In this document: in pieces, positions 1-11,396 of the stretch | Position numbering within the stretch: position 1 is the stretch's first letter | Layout: each line of letters starts with the position of its first letter | NCBI GenBank assembly: GCA_902805915.1 | Contig: CADCUO010000005.1 | Coordinates: 1 to 40,728 of the forward strand | Source of the DNA: an uncultured Propionibacteriaceae bacterium | GTDB taxonomy: Bacteria > Actinomycetota > Actinomycetes > Propionibacteriales > Propionibacteriaceae | Direction: 5' to 3' | DNA: 40,728 nucleotides | Program-made: the position numbers and the translations under genes | Notes under the pieces: model-generated | What the model saw: only the letters and a program-made list of their open reading frames with translations | What the model was told of the DNA's origin: nothing | The model's database searches: none

Positions 1-2
1 GC

Positions 3-119
3 GGCCTCATCCAGCACCGAGCCAAAACCAACGCCACCTACCTCAGCCGGCGCAAACTCAACCCCACCAAACGGGCAAAACCCGATGAGTCAACGACCAC
101 CACGACGCGGGCATCTTGA
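3..119 (+). CDS. C-terminal fragment of an ORF entering from the left edge (unknown product)
   Basis: Frame 3 is open from the window edge: GLIQHRAKTNATYLSRRKLNPTKRAKPDESTTTTTRAS*. Locally A/C-rich compared with the rest of the window. No family recognised. Confidence 0.3.
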   Translation, partial: GLIQHRAKTNATYLSRRKLNPTKRAKPDESTTTTTRAS

Positions 120-140
120 CATGAGTCATCAGGATCCCGT

Positions 141-1733
141 TTAGCCGTCCAGAAGGGGATCGGCGACGGCTCCCAGGTCGATCCGGTACGTCAGCCCGAG
201 CTCACTGAGGAAGGCATCGTCGTGGCTGGCGACCAACAAGGCGCCACGGTACTGGGTGAGGGCCTGGGTGAGCTGACGAATGCTGTCCAGGTCGAGGTTG
301 TTGGTCGGCTCGTCCAAGATCAACAGCTGGGGCGGTGGCTCGCTCAGCAGCAGCGCCGCCAGCGTCGCCCGGAACCGCTCCCCGCCGGACAGGGTGCCGA
401 CTGGCCGGGCGATAGTGTCGGCATCCAGTAGGAACCGGGCCAGCTCCGCCCGGAGCTGGTTGTCGTCTGCCGTGGGTGCTAGCCGGCTGACGGCGGCCAG
501 CACCGAGTCGCGGTCGTCCAGCAGCTGTAGCCGCTGCGGCAGCAGCCGGTACGGCACCCGCAGCGACACGGTGCCTGACCGGGGCTCGATCTCGCCGCGG
601 ATGGTGTCGATCAGCGTGGTCTTGCCGGAGCCGTTGGGGCCCACCAGACCGACCCGCTCCGGACCGCGGATGTGCAGGGAGACCACCGCACCGTTGCGGA
701 GGACGAGGTTCTCGGTGACGACGATGTCACGGCCGGGCGGCACACTGGTCCGGCTCAGGTCCACCTCGATCGAGTCGTCGTCGCGGACCCGTTCTTCAGC
801 CTCCTCCAGTCGGCGCCTTGCGTCGGCGACATCGGCCTGGTGGCCCCCGCGGAGCTTGCCGGCCGACACCTCCGCCGTCCCCTTCTTGGCCCCGGCCACG
901 ATCTTGGGCACGTTGCCGGCCTGGCTGCGGGCGAAGCGCTGACGTCGGTCCAGCTTGATCCGCGCCTCGGCCAGCTCGCGCTGCTGTCGCTTCAGGTCTG
1001 ACTCGGCCGCGCGTACGCCACGCGCGGCGGCTTCCTGCTCGACCGCCAACGCGTCGGTGAAGGCGGTGAAGTTGCCACCGAAGAACGTGATGCCGCCGGC
1101 TCGCATCTCTGCCATGTGTTGGACCAGGTCCAGCAGGTCCCGGTCATGGCTCACCACGATGGCCTGCCCCCGCCACGAGGTAAGGGCGGCGTACAGCCTG
1201 GCCCGGGCGCCGCTGTCGAGGTTGTTGGTGGGTTCGTCGAGGAGCAGCAGGTCGGGCTCGGACAGGAACTGCGCCGCGAGGGCCAGCAGGATCACCTCCC
1301 CGCCGGAGAGTGTCCCGATGGGCCGCCGGAGGTCCAGGTCGGCGAAGCCGAACCGGGCCAGCATGGCGATGGACCGGTCGGGCAGGTCCCACTGGTCGCC
1401 CACCACCTCGAAGTCGGCGGGCTGGCCCTGCCCGGCGTCGATGGTGGCCAGGGCTGCGAGTACGGCCTCAATGCCGAGCACGTCGGCGACGGTCCGGTCG
1501 CTCTGCAGGACCAGGTGCTGCGGCAGGTAGCCGACCCGCTCCGGTCTGGACACGGAGCCTCGGGTCGGCATCAGCTCGCCGGCGATGATCTTGAGCAGGG
1601 TGGACTTGCCGACCCCGTTGCGGCCGACCAGGCCCGTGACCTGGTCAGGGAAGGCGCAGGTAAGGCCGGCAATGGCGAGCTCGCCGGACGGCCAGGCGAA
1701 CCACAGGTCAGAACAGACAACGGAGGAAGGCAT
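141..1733 (-). CDS. ABC-F family ATP-binding cassette protein (duplicated ABC ATPase)
   Basis: Two Walker A motifs (GRNGVGKST, GPNGSGKTT), two LSGGE signatures, two LLLDEPTNNLD/LILDEPTNNLD Walker B motifs, no TM segments. GGAG Shine-Dalgarno 5 nt upstream of the ATG. Confidence 0.93.
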   Translation of the reverse strand: MPSSVVCSDLWFAWPSGELAIAGLTCAFPDQVTGLVGRNGVGKSTLLKIIAGELMPTRGSVSRPERVGYLPQHLVLQSDRTVADVLGIEAVLAALATIDAGQGQPADFEVVGDQWDLPDRSIAMLARFGFADLDLRRPIGTLSGGEVILLALAAQFLSEPDLLLLDEPTNNLDSGARARLYAALTSWRGQAIVVSHDRDLLDLVQHMAEMRAGGITFFGGNFTAFTDALAVEQEAAARGVRAAESDLKRQQRELAEARIKLDRRQRFARSQAGNVPKIVAGAKKGTAEVSAGKLRGGHQADVADARRRLEEAEERVRDDDSIEVDLSRTSVPPGRDIVVTENLVLRNGAVVSLHIRGPERVGLVGPNGSGKTTLIDTIRGEIEPRSGTVSLRVPYRLLPQRLQLLDDRDSVLAAVSRLAPTADDNQLRAELARFLLDADTIARPVGTLSGGERFRATLAALLLSEPPPQLLILDEPTNNLDLDSIRQLTQALTQYRGALLVASHDDAFLSELGLTYRIDLGAVADPLLDG

Positions 1734-1768
1734 CAGTGCTCCACGGACATCGACGAGTTGCGCAGCAT
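1733..1768 (-). CDS. Possible 11-codon upstream leader ORF (MLRNSSMSVEH*) overlapping the ABC-F start
   Basis: ATG at 1768..1766; stop TGA at 1735..1733 shares its A with the ABC-F ATG (TGATG). No clear Shine-Dalgarno of its own. Confidence 0.2.
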   Translation of the reverse strand: MLRNSSMSVEH

Positions 1769-1863
1769 CGCGGATGCGGCTGCGCGGTGACGATCTCGAT
1801 GTCAGAGCGACACTGGCGTTCCTCGAGTCGGCGGCAGAGACGGGACCACCCTAGGACGAAGGA

Positions 1864-1903
1864 CCTGGCCGGGCAACACCTTTCGGGGTGTCGCCCGGCC
1901 AGG
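1864..1903 (-). terminator. Strong hairpin terminator downstream of the epimerase gene
   Basis: 17-bp stem with one mismatch: cctggccgggcaacacc / ggtgtcgcccggccagg, 6-nt loop, about 12 nt past the epimerase stop. No U-tract, which is common for actinobacterial terminators. Confidence 0.7.
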
Positions 1904-1915
1904 CCGCGACGTCGG

Positions 1916-2770
1916 TCAGGCGTAGTCCCGCCAGCTGTACTCCGGGTTGTAGCCCAACAGCTCCCGGGCCTTGTCAATGGCCAGCAGCGTTTCATGATCA
2001 TCAACTGGGCGCTTCAACTCCAGGCCAGGGAACTGGTCCGCCAGCAGCTCAGCGTTGCTGGCCTTCATGATCGTGTCCGCCGCAGCGATCACGAAGCTGT
2101 GCGCGCCAGGCAGCTCGGCAGTCACCGAGAGCCGGCACGCCTGGCCGACGTCACGGGCGTCCACGTAGCCCCACAGGTTCCAGCGCCGCAAGGCGAAGTC
2201 GTCCTGGTATCCGGCCACCCGCTGGTAGTCGGACTCAAGGTGCACGTTGGACAGCCGGAGGGCGATGAAGCTGCCGCCGGTCCACTCCGCGAAGTGCACC
2301 GCCATGGTCTCCCCCACTACCTTCGACAGGGCGTAGGTGCTGGTCGGCAGCGGGTAGTGGTCCTCGTCGATCGGGGCGTAGCGCGGTGGGGTGTCGAACG
2401 GCAGGCCGAACGTCGTCTCACTGGACGCCCAGACCACCTTGTTGATCCTCAGCAGCTGGGCGGCCGAGAACACGTTGAAGTTCATCGCGGTGTTGTCGGT
2501 GAAGGTGGTGCTGGCCGGGAACAGCCCTGGTGCCGGGATCGCCGCCAGGTGCACGATGGCGTCGACACCCTGCAGCACGTCCACGGTCTGCCCGAAGTCG
2601 GTCAGGTCCGCACGGACCAGCCCGACACCGACATCCTGCGCGAACTCCCCGTACCCGCCCGCGCGCCCGGTGGAGTCAATCGGGACCACCGTGTACCCGT
2701 GTTCCAGGAAGTCGCGGACGACGACCCGCCCGGTCTTTCCGGCTGCTCCGGTGATGGCGACCGTGGCCAC
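1916..2770 (-). CDS. NAD(P)-dependent epimerase/dehydratase (extended SDR)
   Basis: N-terminal Rossmann motif TGAAGKTGR; YALSK (Yxxx K) catalytic motif; SDR-like fold by sequence. Confidence 0.88.
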   Translation of the reverse strand: MATVAITGAAGKTGRVVVRDFLEHGYTVVPIDSTGRAGGYGEFAQDVGVGLVRADLTDFGQTVDVLQGVDAIVHLAAIPAPGLFPASTTFTDNTAMNFNVFSAAQLLRINKVVWASSETTFGLPFDTPPRYAPIDEDHYPLPTSTYALSKVVGETMAVHFAEWTGGSFIALRLSNVHLESDYQRVAGYQDDFALRRWNLWGYVDARDVGQACRLSVTAELPGAHSFVIAAADTIMKASNAELLADQFPGLELKRPVDDHETLLAIDKARELLGYNPEYSWRDYA

Positions 2771-2773
2771 GGG

Positions 2774-3796
2774 TCAGCGTCCCCCTTCGATCTTGCGGCT
2801 GCGCTGCGCCTCGCCGGGCTCGCCGTAGGGGTAGTCATCCGGCGTCGGCTTGCCCGCCTCCGAGAGCAGATCCATCTCCTCGTCGCTGAGGTGCACGCCG
2901 GCGGCCGCCAGGTTCTGCTCCAGCTGCTCGTGCGTCCGGGCTCCCATGATCACCGAGGTAACAGCCGGCTGGTCAACCAGCCAGGCCAGCGCGACCTGAG
3001 CCATCGAGTCGCCGCGCTGCTCGGCGACGGAGCGGACCGCGTCAATCACCGCCCAGGTGCGGTCGACGTTGCGGCGGTCGTACGCCTCCATCCCTCGGCT
3101 CGGGTTCTCGCCGAGCCGGGTGGCGCCTGTCGGGGCCACGTCACGCTGGTACTTGCCGGTGAGCCAGCCGCCGCCCAGCGGCGACCACGGCAGCAGACCG
3201 AGACCGTACTCGTCGCAGGCGGGGATGATCTCCAGCTCGATGTCGCGGACGAGCAGGTTGTACTGCGGCTGCAGCGTCACAGGTGCGGTCAGGCCGGTAG
3301 CGCGCTCGGCCGTCTGGGCGATCTGCCATCCGGTGAAGTTCGACAGACCGAAGTAGTGGATCTTTCCAGCCTGCACGGCGTCGTCGATGAAGCGCAGCGT
3401 CTCGTCGATCGGGGTGTACGGGTCCCAGGCATGCATCTGGTACAGGTCGACTGTGTCGACCTGCAGTCGCTTCAGCGACGCGTGCAGAGCATCGCTGAGG
3501 TGACGCCGGGACAGGCCCACCCCGGTGGGGGTGTTGTCCATCGGGAACCGACCCTTGGTGGCGATCACTACCTCGGTACGGCGGCCCGGTCTGGCCTCCA
3601 GCCATCGCCCGATGATCGACTCGGTTTCCCCGGCGTTGTACACATCGGCAGTGTCGATCAGCGTGCCGCCGGCCTCGCAGAACGTGTCGAGCTGGGTGAA
3701 GGCGTCCTTCTCTGGTGTCTCAGCGCCGAAGGTCATGGTGCCCAACGTCAGCGTGGACACCGCGGTCCCGCTGCTGCCCAGTAATCCGTACTCCAT
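2774..3796 (-). CDS. Aldo/keto reductase
   Basis: MEYGLLGSSGTAVSTLTLGTMTFG start, LIDTADVYNAGETE, KIHYFGLSNFTGWQ, C-terminal SVIMGARTHEQLEQNL; typical AKR motifs. Confidence 0.92.
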   Translation of the reverse strand: MEYGLLGSSGTAVSTLTLGTMTFGAETPEKDAFTQLDTFCEAGGTLIDTADVYNAGETESIIGRWLEARPGRRTEVVIATKGRFPMDNTPTGVGLSRRHLSDALHASLKRLQVDTVDLYQMHAWDPYTPIDETLRFIDDAVQAGKIHYFGLSNFTGWQIAQTAERATGLTAPVTLQPQYNLLVRDIELEIIPACDEYGLGLLPWSPLGGGWLTGKYQRDVAPTGATRLGENPSRGMEAYDRRNVDRTWAVIDAVRSVAEQRGDSMAQVALAWLVDQPAVTSVIMGARTHEQLEQNLAAAGVHLSDEEMDLLSEAGKPTPDDYPYGEPGEAQRSRKIEGGR

Positions 3797-4037
3797 CTGT
3801 ACCGCTCCTCAAACCTGGATGATGCCGCCGGTTGTCCACGCGGCCTTCGGTGATCGTCGGGTTTTCGTACTGTCACCGACGACTCACCCTATCCAGGCGC
3901 TGCACGGGCTGCGTTCCCGCCTCTGAAGGGATGCAACCAAGCCGGCTCCGCATGCGTAGTCGGTTCATGAGGGATCTCCGAGCCGCCGCCGGCGGTGAAC
4001 GCCTGCGAGCACTCGCCAGCACGCAGCCGAGCCGGCG

Positions 4038-4616
4038 ATGAGCAATGCGACGGTGCGCCAGCGGCCAACGACAGGCAGGATCTCCGCTCGGGGAACTCTG
4101 CTGGCGGCCCCCACGGTGGTGATGGATGAGGAAGCATTCGACGCCTTCTATCAGGACTCGTTCCGTCGGCTGGTCGGACAGATCTATGCCATGTGCGGCA
4201 ATGTGGCCGAGGCGCAGGACTGCGTCCAGGAAGCCTTCGTCCGCGCCTGGGACAAGCGCAGGTCGCTCGACGTCGAGCAGTCCCCGGAAGCTTGGGTACG
4301 GACTGTCGCCTATCGACTGGCAGTGAGTCGCTGGCGCCGGGCTCGGAAGGCCTTCCTGCCGGCCGACCGCGCCCATGAACCGCCGCCACCACAAGAACCT
4401 GACATCACCCGGGTGGCGCTGGCCCGGGCGCTGCAGTCGCTGCCCGCCGACCAACGTCGAGCGATCGTGCTGCACCATCTGTGCGACATGTCGGTTGCCG
4501 ACGTCGCCCTGGAGGTCAACGCACCTATAGGTACCGTCAAGGCGCGGCTCTCCCGCGGCCGTGCCGCCCTCGCCTTGCTGCTTGCCGACGACGCCGAGCA
4601 GGTGCGCCATGGCTGA
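4038..4616 (+). CDS. ECF RNA polymerase sigma factor (SigE-like sigma-70 family)
   Basis: Region 2 (FYQDSFRRLVGQIYAMCGNVAEAQDCVQEAFVRAWDKR) and region 4 (LQSLPADQRRAIVLHHLCDMSVADVALEVNAPIGTVKARLSRGRAAL). The start may instead be the ATG at 4122. Confidence 0.9.
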   Translation: MSNATVRQRPTTGRISARGTLLAAPTVVMDEEAFDAFYQDSFRRLVGQIYAMCGNVAEAQDCVQEAFVRAWDKRRSLDVEQSPEAWVRTVAYRLAVSRWRRARKAFLPADRAHEPPPPQEPDITRVALARALQSLPADQRRAIVLHHLCDMSVADVALEVNAPIGTVKARLSRGRAALALLLADDAEQVRHG

Positions 4617-5718
4617 CCGCGACCCGTTCACCCAGCTGTGCGAGCTCGCTCGAGTCGGTGAGCAGCACGCCGAACCGTTAGCTGCCAGCCTGGTCCGCGC
4701 CCGCGGTACGCAACGGCGGCGCCGCCGGCACGCGCTGGTCGCGGCTGCTGTCGCAGTCGTCGCAGTGGTGGCCGGCGGCACTGCCCTGTCTGGTACCGGG
4801 TTGAGCTCGGACGGCCACCCCGCCCCGGTGGCGTCCTCGGGAGTCACTGCCCTGCCTACCGCCACAGACAGCCCTTATGCCGGCACCGGGCGGTCCGTTA
4901 CCGCACCAGCCACCGACGCGCCCAGCGCGGCTGCACAGTCGCGCAGCGCTCCCCCCAGCAAGCCATCTCACAACACCACGGCACGCGCAGGCAAAGCGAC
5001 CGCAAGCAAAGGGACCTCAGGCAAACGGACAACAGGCAAGGCGCCCGCAACCAAGCCGCCGACTACCACCGCACCGTCGACGACCGCGCCACCGCCGGCC
5101 CGCATTCTGTCCCCGACGGATTTGATCGACGCGGCTGAGGTGCCTCTGGGGGCCAACCACGAAGCGGTGGTCGTCTCCGATCCCGATGTCGGCCGGAAGC
5201 CCAACAAACTGTCCGCCTGCCAAGCCGGATCGGCTACCGACCTGGGCGCAACCGAAGCGCTGCCTCGCAACTTTGGACCGGGTCGCCTCGACAGCCCAAC
5301 TGGTCGGTTGCCGGAGATTTACACCCTGACGCTGCAGTTCGACGACGCAACCCAGGCAGCCAAGGCGGAGGCCACCTACACCGGCTGGCTGGTGGACTGC
5401 GCCAGCACGTTGGATGCCGACGGCTATCGGATGCTTCGGCCGAAGGTCGGAGACTCCCTGGCGCCCATCACTGTCAACACCGGCTCCGGACAGGGCCGGG
5501 CGTACGACCTCGTGTACTCCGAACCCGGTGAACCTTCAGAAAGCGGAACCTTCGAAAACGTGGGGCTGCTTGTCGTCGACGACCGGTTGTTGATCATGGT
5601 CCGCGTCGTCCAGGGGCAGGACGACAACGCCTACTACTGGGGTGACAACCCGGTGGAGGGCCTGGGAAAGCATCCCTTCTACGCGATGATGTCAGTCGCC
5701 GCGAAGAAGCTGGCCTAA
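4609..5718 (+). CDS. Single-pass membrane protein with Thr/Lys/Pro-rich linker and extracellular sensor-like domain; putative anti-sigma/sensor partner
   Basis: ATG at 4609 overlaps the sigma stop (4614-4616). Short cytoplasmic N-term, TM segment HALVAAAVAVVAVVAGGTALSG, low-complexity linker (TTARAGKATASKGTSGKRTTGKAPATKPPTTTAP), then a globular C-terminal domain. Confidence 0.75.
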   Translation: MADRDPFTQLCELARVGEQHAEPLAASLVRARGTQRRRRRHALVAAAVAVVAVVAGGTALSGTGLSSDGHPAPVASSGVTALPTATDSPYAGTGRSVTAPATDAPSAAAQSRSAPPSKPSHNTTARAGKATASKGTSGKRTTGKAPATKPPTTTAPSTTAPPPARILSPTDLIDAAEVPLGANHEAVVVSDPDVGRKPNKLSACQAGSATDLGATEALPRNFGPGRLDSPTGRLPEIYTLTLQFDDATQAAKAEATYTGWLVDCASTLDADGYRMLRPKVGDSLAPITVNTGSGQGRAYDLVYSEPGEPSESGTFENVGLLVVDDRLLIMVRVVQGQDDNAYYWGDNPVEGLGKHPFYAMMSVAAKKLA

Positions 5719-5728
5719 GACCGAAGGT

Positions 5729-6475
5729 CTACCGGCTGCCCTTGGTCAGTGAGCCGAGCAGATCCCGATTGAGCCGGGAGATGGTTTCGAAGGGGATGCC
5801 CTTCGGGCAGACGGCGGTGCACTCACCGATGTTGGTGCAGCCGCCAAACCCTTCGACGTCGTGCTGCGCAACCATGTTCGCCACCCGGCTGTACCGTTCG
5901 GGCTGGCCTTGGGGCAGCAGGTTGAGGTGGGTGACCTTCGCGGCGGTGAACAGCATCGCCGAGCCGTTCGGGCAGGCCGCGACACAGGCGCCACAGCTGA
6001 TGCAGGTGGCAGCGTCGAAGGCGGCGTCGGCGGCAGCCTTGGGCACCGGGGTGGCATGGGCGTCCGGCGCGGACCCGGTCGGGACGCTGATGTAGCCGCC
6101 GGCCTGGATGATGCGGTCGAATGCTCCACGGTTGACGACGAGGTCCTTGATCACCGGGAACGGCTCGGCGCGCCACGGCTCCACGTCGATCACCGCTCCG
6201 TCGGCGAACGACCGCATGTGGAGCTGGCAGGTTGTGGTCTGCTGCGGACCGTGGGCGGCGCCGTTGATGACGACTCCGCACTGGCCACAGATGCCTTCGC
6301 GACAGTCGTGGTCGAAGGCGATGGGGTCGTCGCCTTCCAGGGTCAGCCGCTCATTCAGTACATCGAGCATCTCCAAAAAGGACATGTCCTCGGAGACGTT
6401 CTCGACGCCGTAGGTGACCATGCGACCCTCGGTTTGTGCGTTCGGCTGCCGCCAGACCCGCAACGTGATGTTCAC
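5729..6475 (-). CDS. sdhB: Succinate dehydrogenase/fumarate reductase iron-sulfur subunit
   Basis: [27 protein letters not shown] [2Fe-2S] motif; [15 protein letters not shown] and [16 protein letters not shown] Fe-S motifs. Confidence 0.96.
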   Translation of the reverse strand: MNITLRVWRQPNAQTEGRMVTYGVENVSEDMSFLEMLDVLNERLTLEGDDPIAFDHDCREGICGQCGVVINGAAHGPQQTTTCQLHMRSFADGAVIDVEPWRAEPFPVIKDLVVNRGAFDRIIQAGGYISVPTGSAPDAHATPVPKAAADAAFDAATCISCGACVAACPNGSAMLFTAAKVTHLNLLPQGQPERYSRVANMVAQHDVEGFGGCTNIGECTAVCPKGIPFETISRLNRDLLGSLTKGSR

Positions 6476-6485
6476 TTAGGCATCC

Positions 6486-8524
<2,039 letters not shown>

Positions 8525-8525
<1 letters not shown>

Positions 8526-9235
8526 CACTTCACCAGTCCCATCAAGATTGCGAACGGAGGCAATAGAAAGCCGATCGTGACCACCGCAGTTAGCGCGTAG
8601 GCCAGGACGTTGATCCGCCGGCGCGCGGCGGGGCTGGTGTTGGCGCCCAAAGTGGTGAGTGCGCTCCACGTTCCGTGGCGCAGATGGAGTCCCACCGCGA
8701 TCATGGCGATGGTGTAGGCGAGCACCACCCACCAGATCTGGAAGCCGTTGACCACCCGCTCGTACGGGCTTGCTGTGGCACCTCCGTGCGCGATCACGTT
8801 GGCGGTGAGGTGCAGCAGGTGATAGACGACGAACAAGATGATGATGATGCCGCCCCACCGCAGGGTGAAGGACGCGTAGCTTCGTTGCACACCGCGCCTC
8901 GCTTTGGCGCTCTGGTAGCGCTTGGCGCCACCTCGCGCGGCGTTCGCCCGACGCCACAAGACAATGGCCGCGTACATGTGGACGATAACGCTCGCCAGCA
9001 GGACGACCCGGATGATCCAGAGCAGCCCGGTGTGGGGAAGTAGTGGTTCACCGATCTCGCGCAGGTGATGGGCGTACTCGTCAAAAGACGCCTGGCCAGC
9101 GAAGACCTTGAGGTTGCCGTACATATGGGCGATCAGGTAGCCGATCAAGATCAAACCGCTGACCGCCATCAGCGCTTTCAGCGCCACGGTTGACCTCGCT
9201 GCCTGGCGAGCAGGGGTCATAGAGACAGTTGCCAC
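8525..9235 (-). CDS. sdhC: Succinate dehydrogenase cytochrome b subunit
   Basis: Five-TM protein immediately upstream of sdh[20 protein letters not shown] and [22 protein letters not shown] typical of fused SdhC (b558-type). Confidence 0.92.
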
Positions 9236-9355
9236 GCCCCAACATTAGATCCCTTCCTTGACAACCGGTACGCGAGGTGGCACTCCGTGACGAGTATCTC
9301 CTTTTGTCAGTTAGGCGGATCACAATGAAGGCGGCGGAAGGCGCTCGAACTGACG

Positions 9356-10513
9356 TCAACGCAGGGTCTTGGCCATTCTTACGATGGGCACACCTTCGGG
9401 GTCTACATCGCGGCCGGTCTCGACATACCCACGCCTGAAGTAGAAGGAGATGTTCGCGGCGCTGAGGGCGCCGGTGACCAGCCGGCAGTGGGTAGCGTCG
9501 CCAGGGGCCAGGGCTTCGATGGCGTCCATGAGCCGGCCGCCGATGCCTTGGCCGCGCAGGTCGGGCGCAACCATCAGCCGACCCACGTACCAGGATCCGT
9601 CCGCGGTTACCTCGCCACGGACCGAACCCACCAGTCGTCCGTCCCGGCGGGCGGTGAGCACGACGCCTTCATCAAGAGCGGCACGCAGCTGCGGCAGGGT
9701 CTCGGTCAGCGGCGGGATGTCCAGGGACCCGTTCAACCGACCCTCTGGCAGGAAGGCGGCCTGCTGGAGGGTGTACAGCTCCCCGGCGTCCGCCGCGGAT
9801 GCGGTCTGGATCACCAAGTCCCCCCGCATCAGGTCTGGACGACGCTCCCGGGTGGTGGCCAGCGCCTGTTCCCGACGCCAGGCCGCGATCCGTCCGTGGT
9901 TGCCGGAGAACAGGATCTCCGGGACGTCCTGACCTCGCCAGCTCGGCGGCTTGGTGTAGACCGGGTACTCCAGCAGCCCCTGGTGCGCCCCCGAGTGGGA
10001 CTCCTCCGTCAACGAGTTCGGGTTGCCGACCACACCGGGCAGCAGCCGGACGATCGCCTCGATCATGACCAGCGCGGCGGCCTCCCCTCCGTTCAGCACG
10101 TAGTCGCCGATGCTGATCTCGTCCACCCGCATCCGGGTTGCAGCGTGCTCGGAGACGCGGGCGTCAATCCCCTCATAGCGTCCGCAAGCGAAGATCAGGT
10201 GCGGCTCGGTGGCGAGCTCGTCGGCCACTCGCTGGGTGAACTGCCGCCCCGACGGGGTCAGGACGATCAGCCGTGGGTTCTCGCTCTCCCCCACCAGAGT
10301 GTCCAGGGCCTCCCCCCACGGCTCCGGCTTCATCACCATCCCGGCACCGCCCCCGTACGGGGTGTCGTCGACGGTGCGGTGCCGGTCGTCGGTCCACTGC
10401 CGCAGATCGTGGACGACAAGATGGACCAAACCGTTCTCGATCGCCTTGCCCACCAGCGACAGGCGGAGCGGCGCCAGGTACTCCGGGAAGATGGAGACTA
10501 CGTCCAGGCGCAT
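9356..10513 (-). CDS. trmD: tRNA (guanine37-N1)-methyltransferase fused to a C-terminal GNAT acetyltransferase domain
   Basis: TrmD motifs: [63 protein letters not shown]. From about 9829 down to 9359: [28 protein letters not shown]...[15 protein letters not shown] (GNAT). Confidence 0.93.
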   Translation of the reverse strand: MRLDVVSIFPEYLAPLRLSLVGKAIENGLVHLVVHDLRQWTDDRHRTVDDTPYGGGAGMVMKPEPWGEALDTLVGESENPRLIVLTPSGRQFTQRVADELATEPHLIFACGRYEGIDARVSEHAATRMRVDEISIGDYVLNGGEAAALVMIEAIVRLLPGVVGNPNSLTEESHSGAHQGLLEYPVYTKPPSWRGQDVPEILFSGNHGRIAAWRREQALATTRERRPDLMRGDLVIQTASAADAGELYTLQQAAFLPEGRLNGSLDIPPLTETLPQLRAALDEGVVLTARRDGRLVGSVRGEVTADGSWYVGRLMVAPDLRGQGIGGRLMDAIEALAPGDATHCRLVTGALSAANISFYFRRGYVETGRDVDPEGVPIVRMAKTLR

Positions 10514-11040
10514 CAGCCGTCATCCTCGTCGCTGAGCAGTCCAGGGACGTCAGCCAGCCCGAGATAGCCAGCGGCCAGGTCTACCTCAGGGACCAGAGCC
10601 GCCACGAACGGGATCATCCGAGTCCCGTTGGCGGTGTCGATCTCGAGCAGGTCCTGCGCGGGCAGGTGCACGACGGCCCTCACGCTGCCGACGTCGGTAC
10701 GGGCCGCGTCTCGTACCCGGAGCCCGATCAGCTGACGGTCGTAGTAGACGCCCTCTTCGTCCGGTGTCTCGTCGGCAGGGACCTCGACCACCAGCCGGAT
10801 GCCTCGCACCGCCTCCACGGCAGTCCGATCGGCCAACTCTGCGAACTTGACCAACAACCGGCCCGAGTGGTCCCGGGCGGCGGCGACGGTGAAGGTGCGG
10901 CTGCTGTCCTCAGCCCGGAGCACAGCCCCGACACAGAAGCGGACGTCCGGGTCGTCGGTACGGACATCGATGATGACCTCACCCCGGATGCCGTGGGCGC
11001 GCCCGATCACGCCGACCACGGTCTCGACCGTCTGGGTCAT
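10513..11040 (-). CDS. rimM: 16S rRNA processing protein RimM
   Basis: [25 protein letters not shown]-terminus; PRC-barrel part [12 protein letters not shown]...[25 protein letters not shown]; located between khpA and trmD. Confidence 0.95.
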   Translation of the reverse strand: MTQTVETVVGVIGRAHGIRGEVIIDVRTDDPDVRFCVGAVLRAEDSSRTFTVAAARDHSGRLLVKFAELADRTAVEAVRGIRLVVEVPADETPDEEGVYYDRQLIGLRVRDAARTDVGSVRAVVHLPAQDLLEIDTANGTRMIPFVAALVPEVDLAAGYLGLADVPGLLSDEDDG

Positions 11041-11071
11041 CGAAGCTCCTGGGGATCGGTGTGAACAGCGA

Positions 11072-11106
11072 AGCGCCCCGACCGTCCTTGCGGAGGTCGG
11101 GGCGCT
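11072..11106 (-). terminator. Perfect 12-bp stem hairpin in the khpA-rimM intergenic region (attenuator, terminator or processing site)
   Basis: agcgccccgacc / ggtcggggcgct, 11-nt loop; directly after the khpA stop and before rimM. Confidence 0.55.
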
Positions 11107-11118
11107 ACCGGGGATGAG

Positions 11119-11394
11119 TCAGCGGCGACCGCGGCCGCCGCCGCCGGTACGAGGTGGCCGCCGGTCGACGTCGACGAAGTCCACCCGGATCTGGTCACGA
11201 CCAGCCAATGCGGCCATCACCGTGCGCAGCGCCGTGGCGGTGCGGCCGGAGCGGCCGATGACCTTGCCGATGTCGTCGGGATGAACCCGCACCTCCAGCA
11301 TCCGGCCACGCCGCAGGTCCTTGTCGGTGACATGGACGGCGTCGGGGTTGCTGACGATGCCGCGGACCAGGTGCTCCAGCGCCTCGGCCAGCAC
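11119..11394 (-). CDS. khpA: KH-domain RNA-binding protein (KhpA/YlqC-like)
   Basis: MLAEALEHLVRGIVSNPDAVHV...LEVRVHPDDIGKVIGRSGRTATALRTVMAAL; KH GxxG motif (GRSG); between rpsP and rimM. Confidence 0.93.
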   Translation of the reverse strand: MLAEALEHLVRGIVSNPDAVHVTDKDLRRGRMLEVRVHPDDIGKVIGRSGRTATALRTVMAALAGRDQIRVDFVDVDRRPPRTGGGGRGRR

Positions 11395-11396
11395 GG

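Noticed and set aside
1736-3784. 682-aa + strand ORF
   Set aside because: Antisense shadow of the epimerase and aldo/keto reductase in high-GC DNA; low-complexity Arg/Gly/Val-rich translation with no motifs.
5718-5730. Hairpin agacc-gaa-ggtct between the converging sensor gene and sdhB
   Set aside because: Only 5 bp of stem; too weak to call a terminator.
8526-8957. N-terminal extension of the 823-aa sdhA ORF
   Set aside because: Overlaps sdhC out of frame; the conserved sdhA start is the ATG at 8525 with TGATG coupling.
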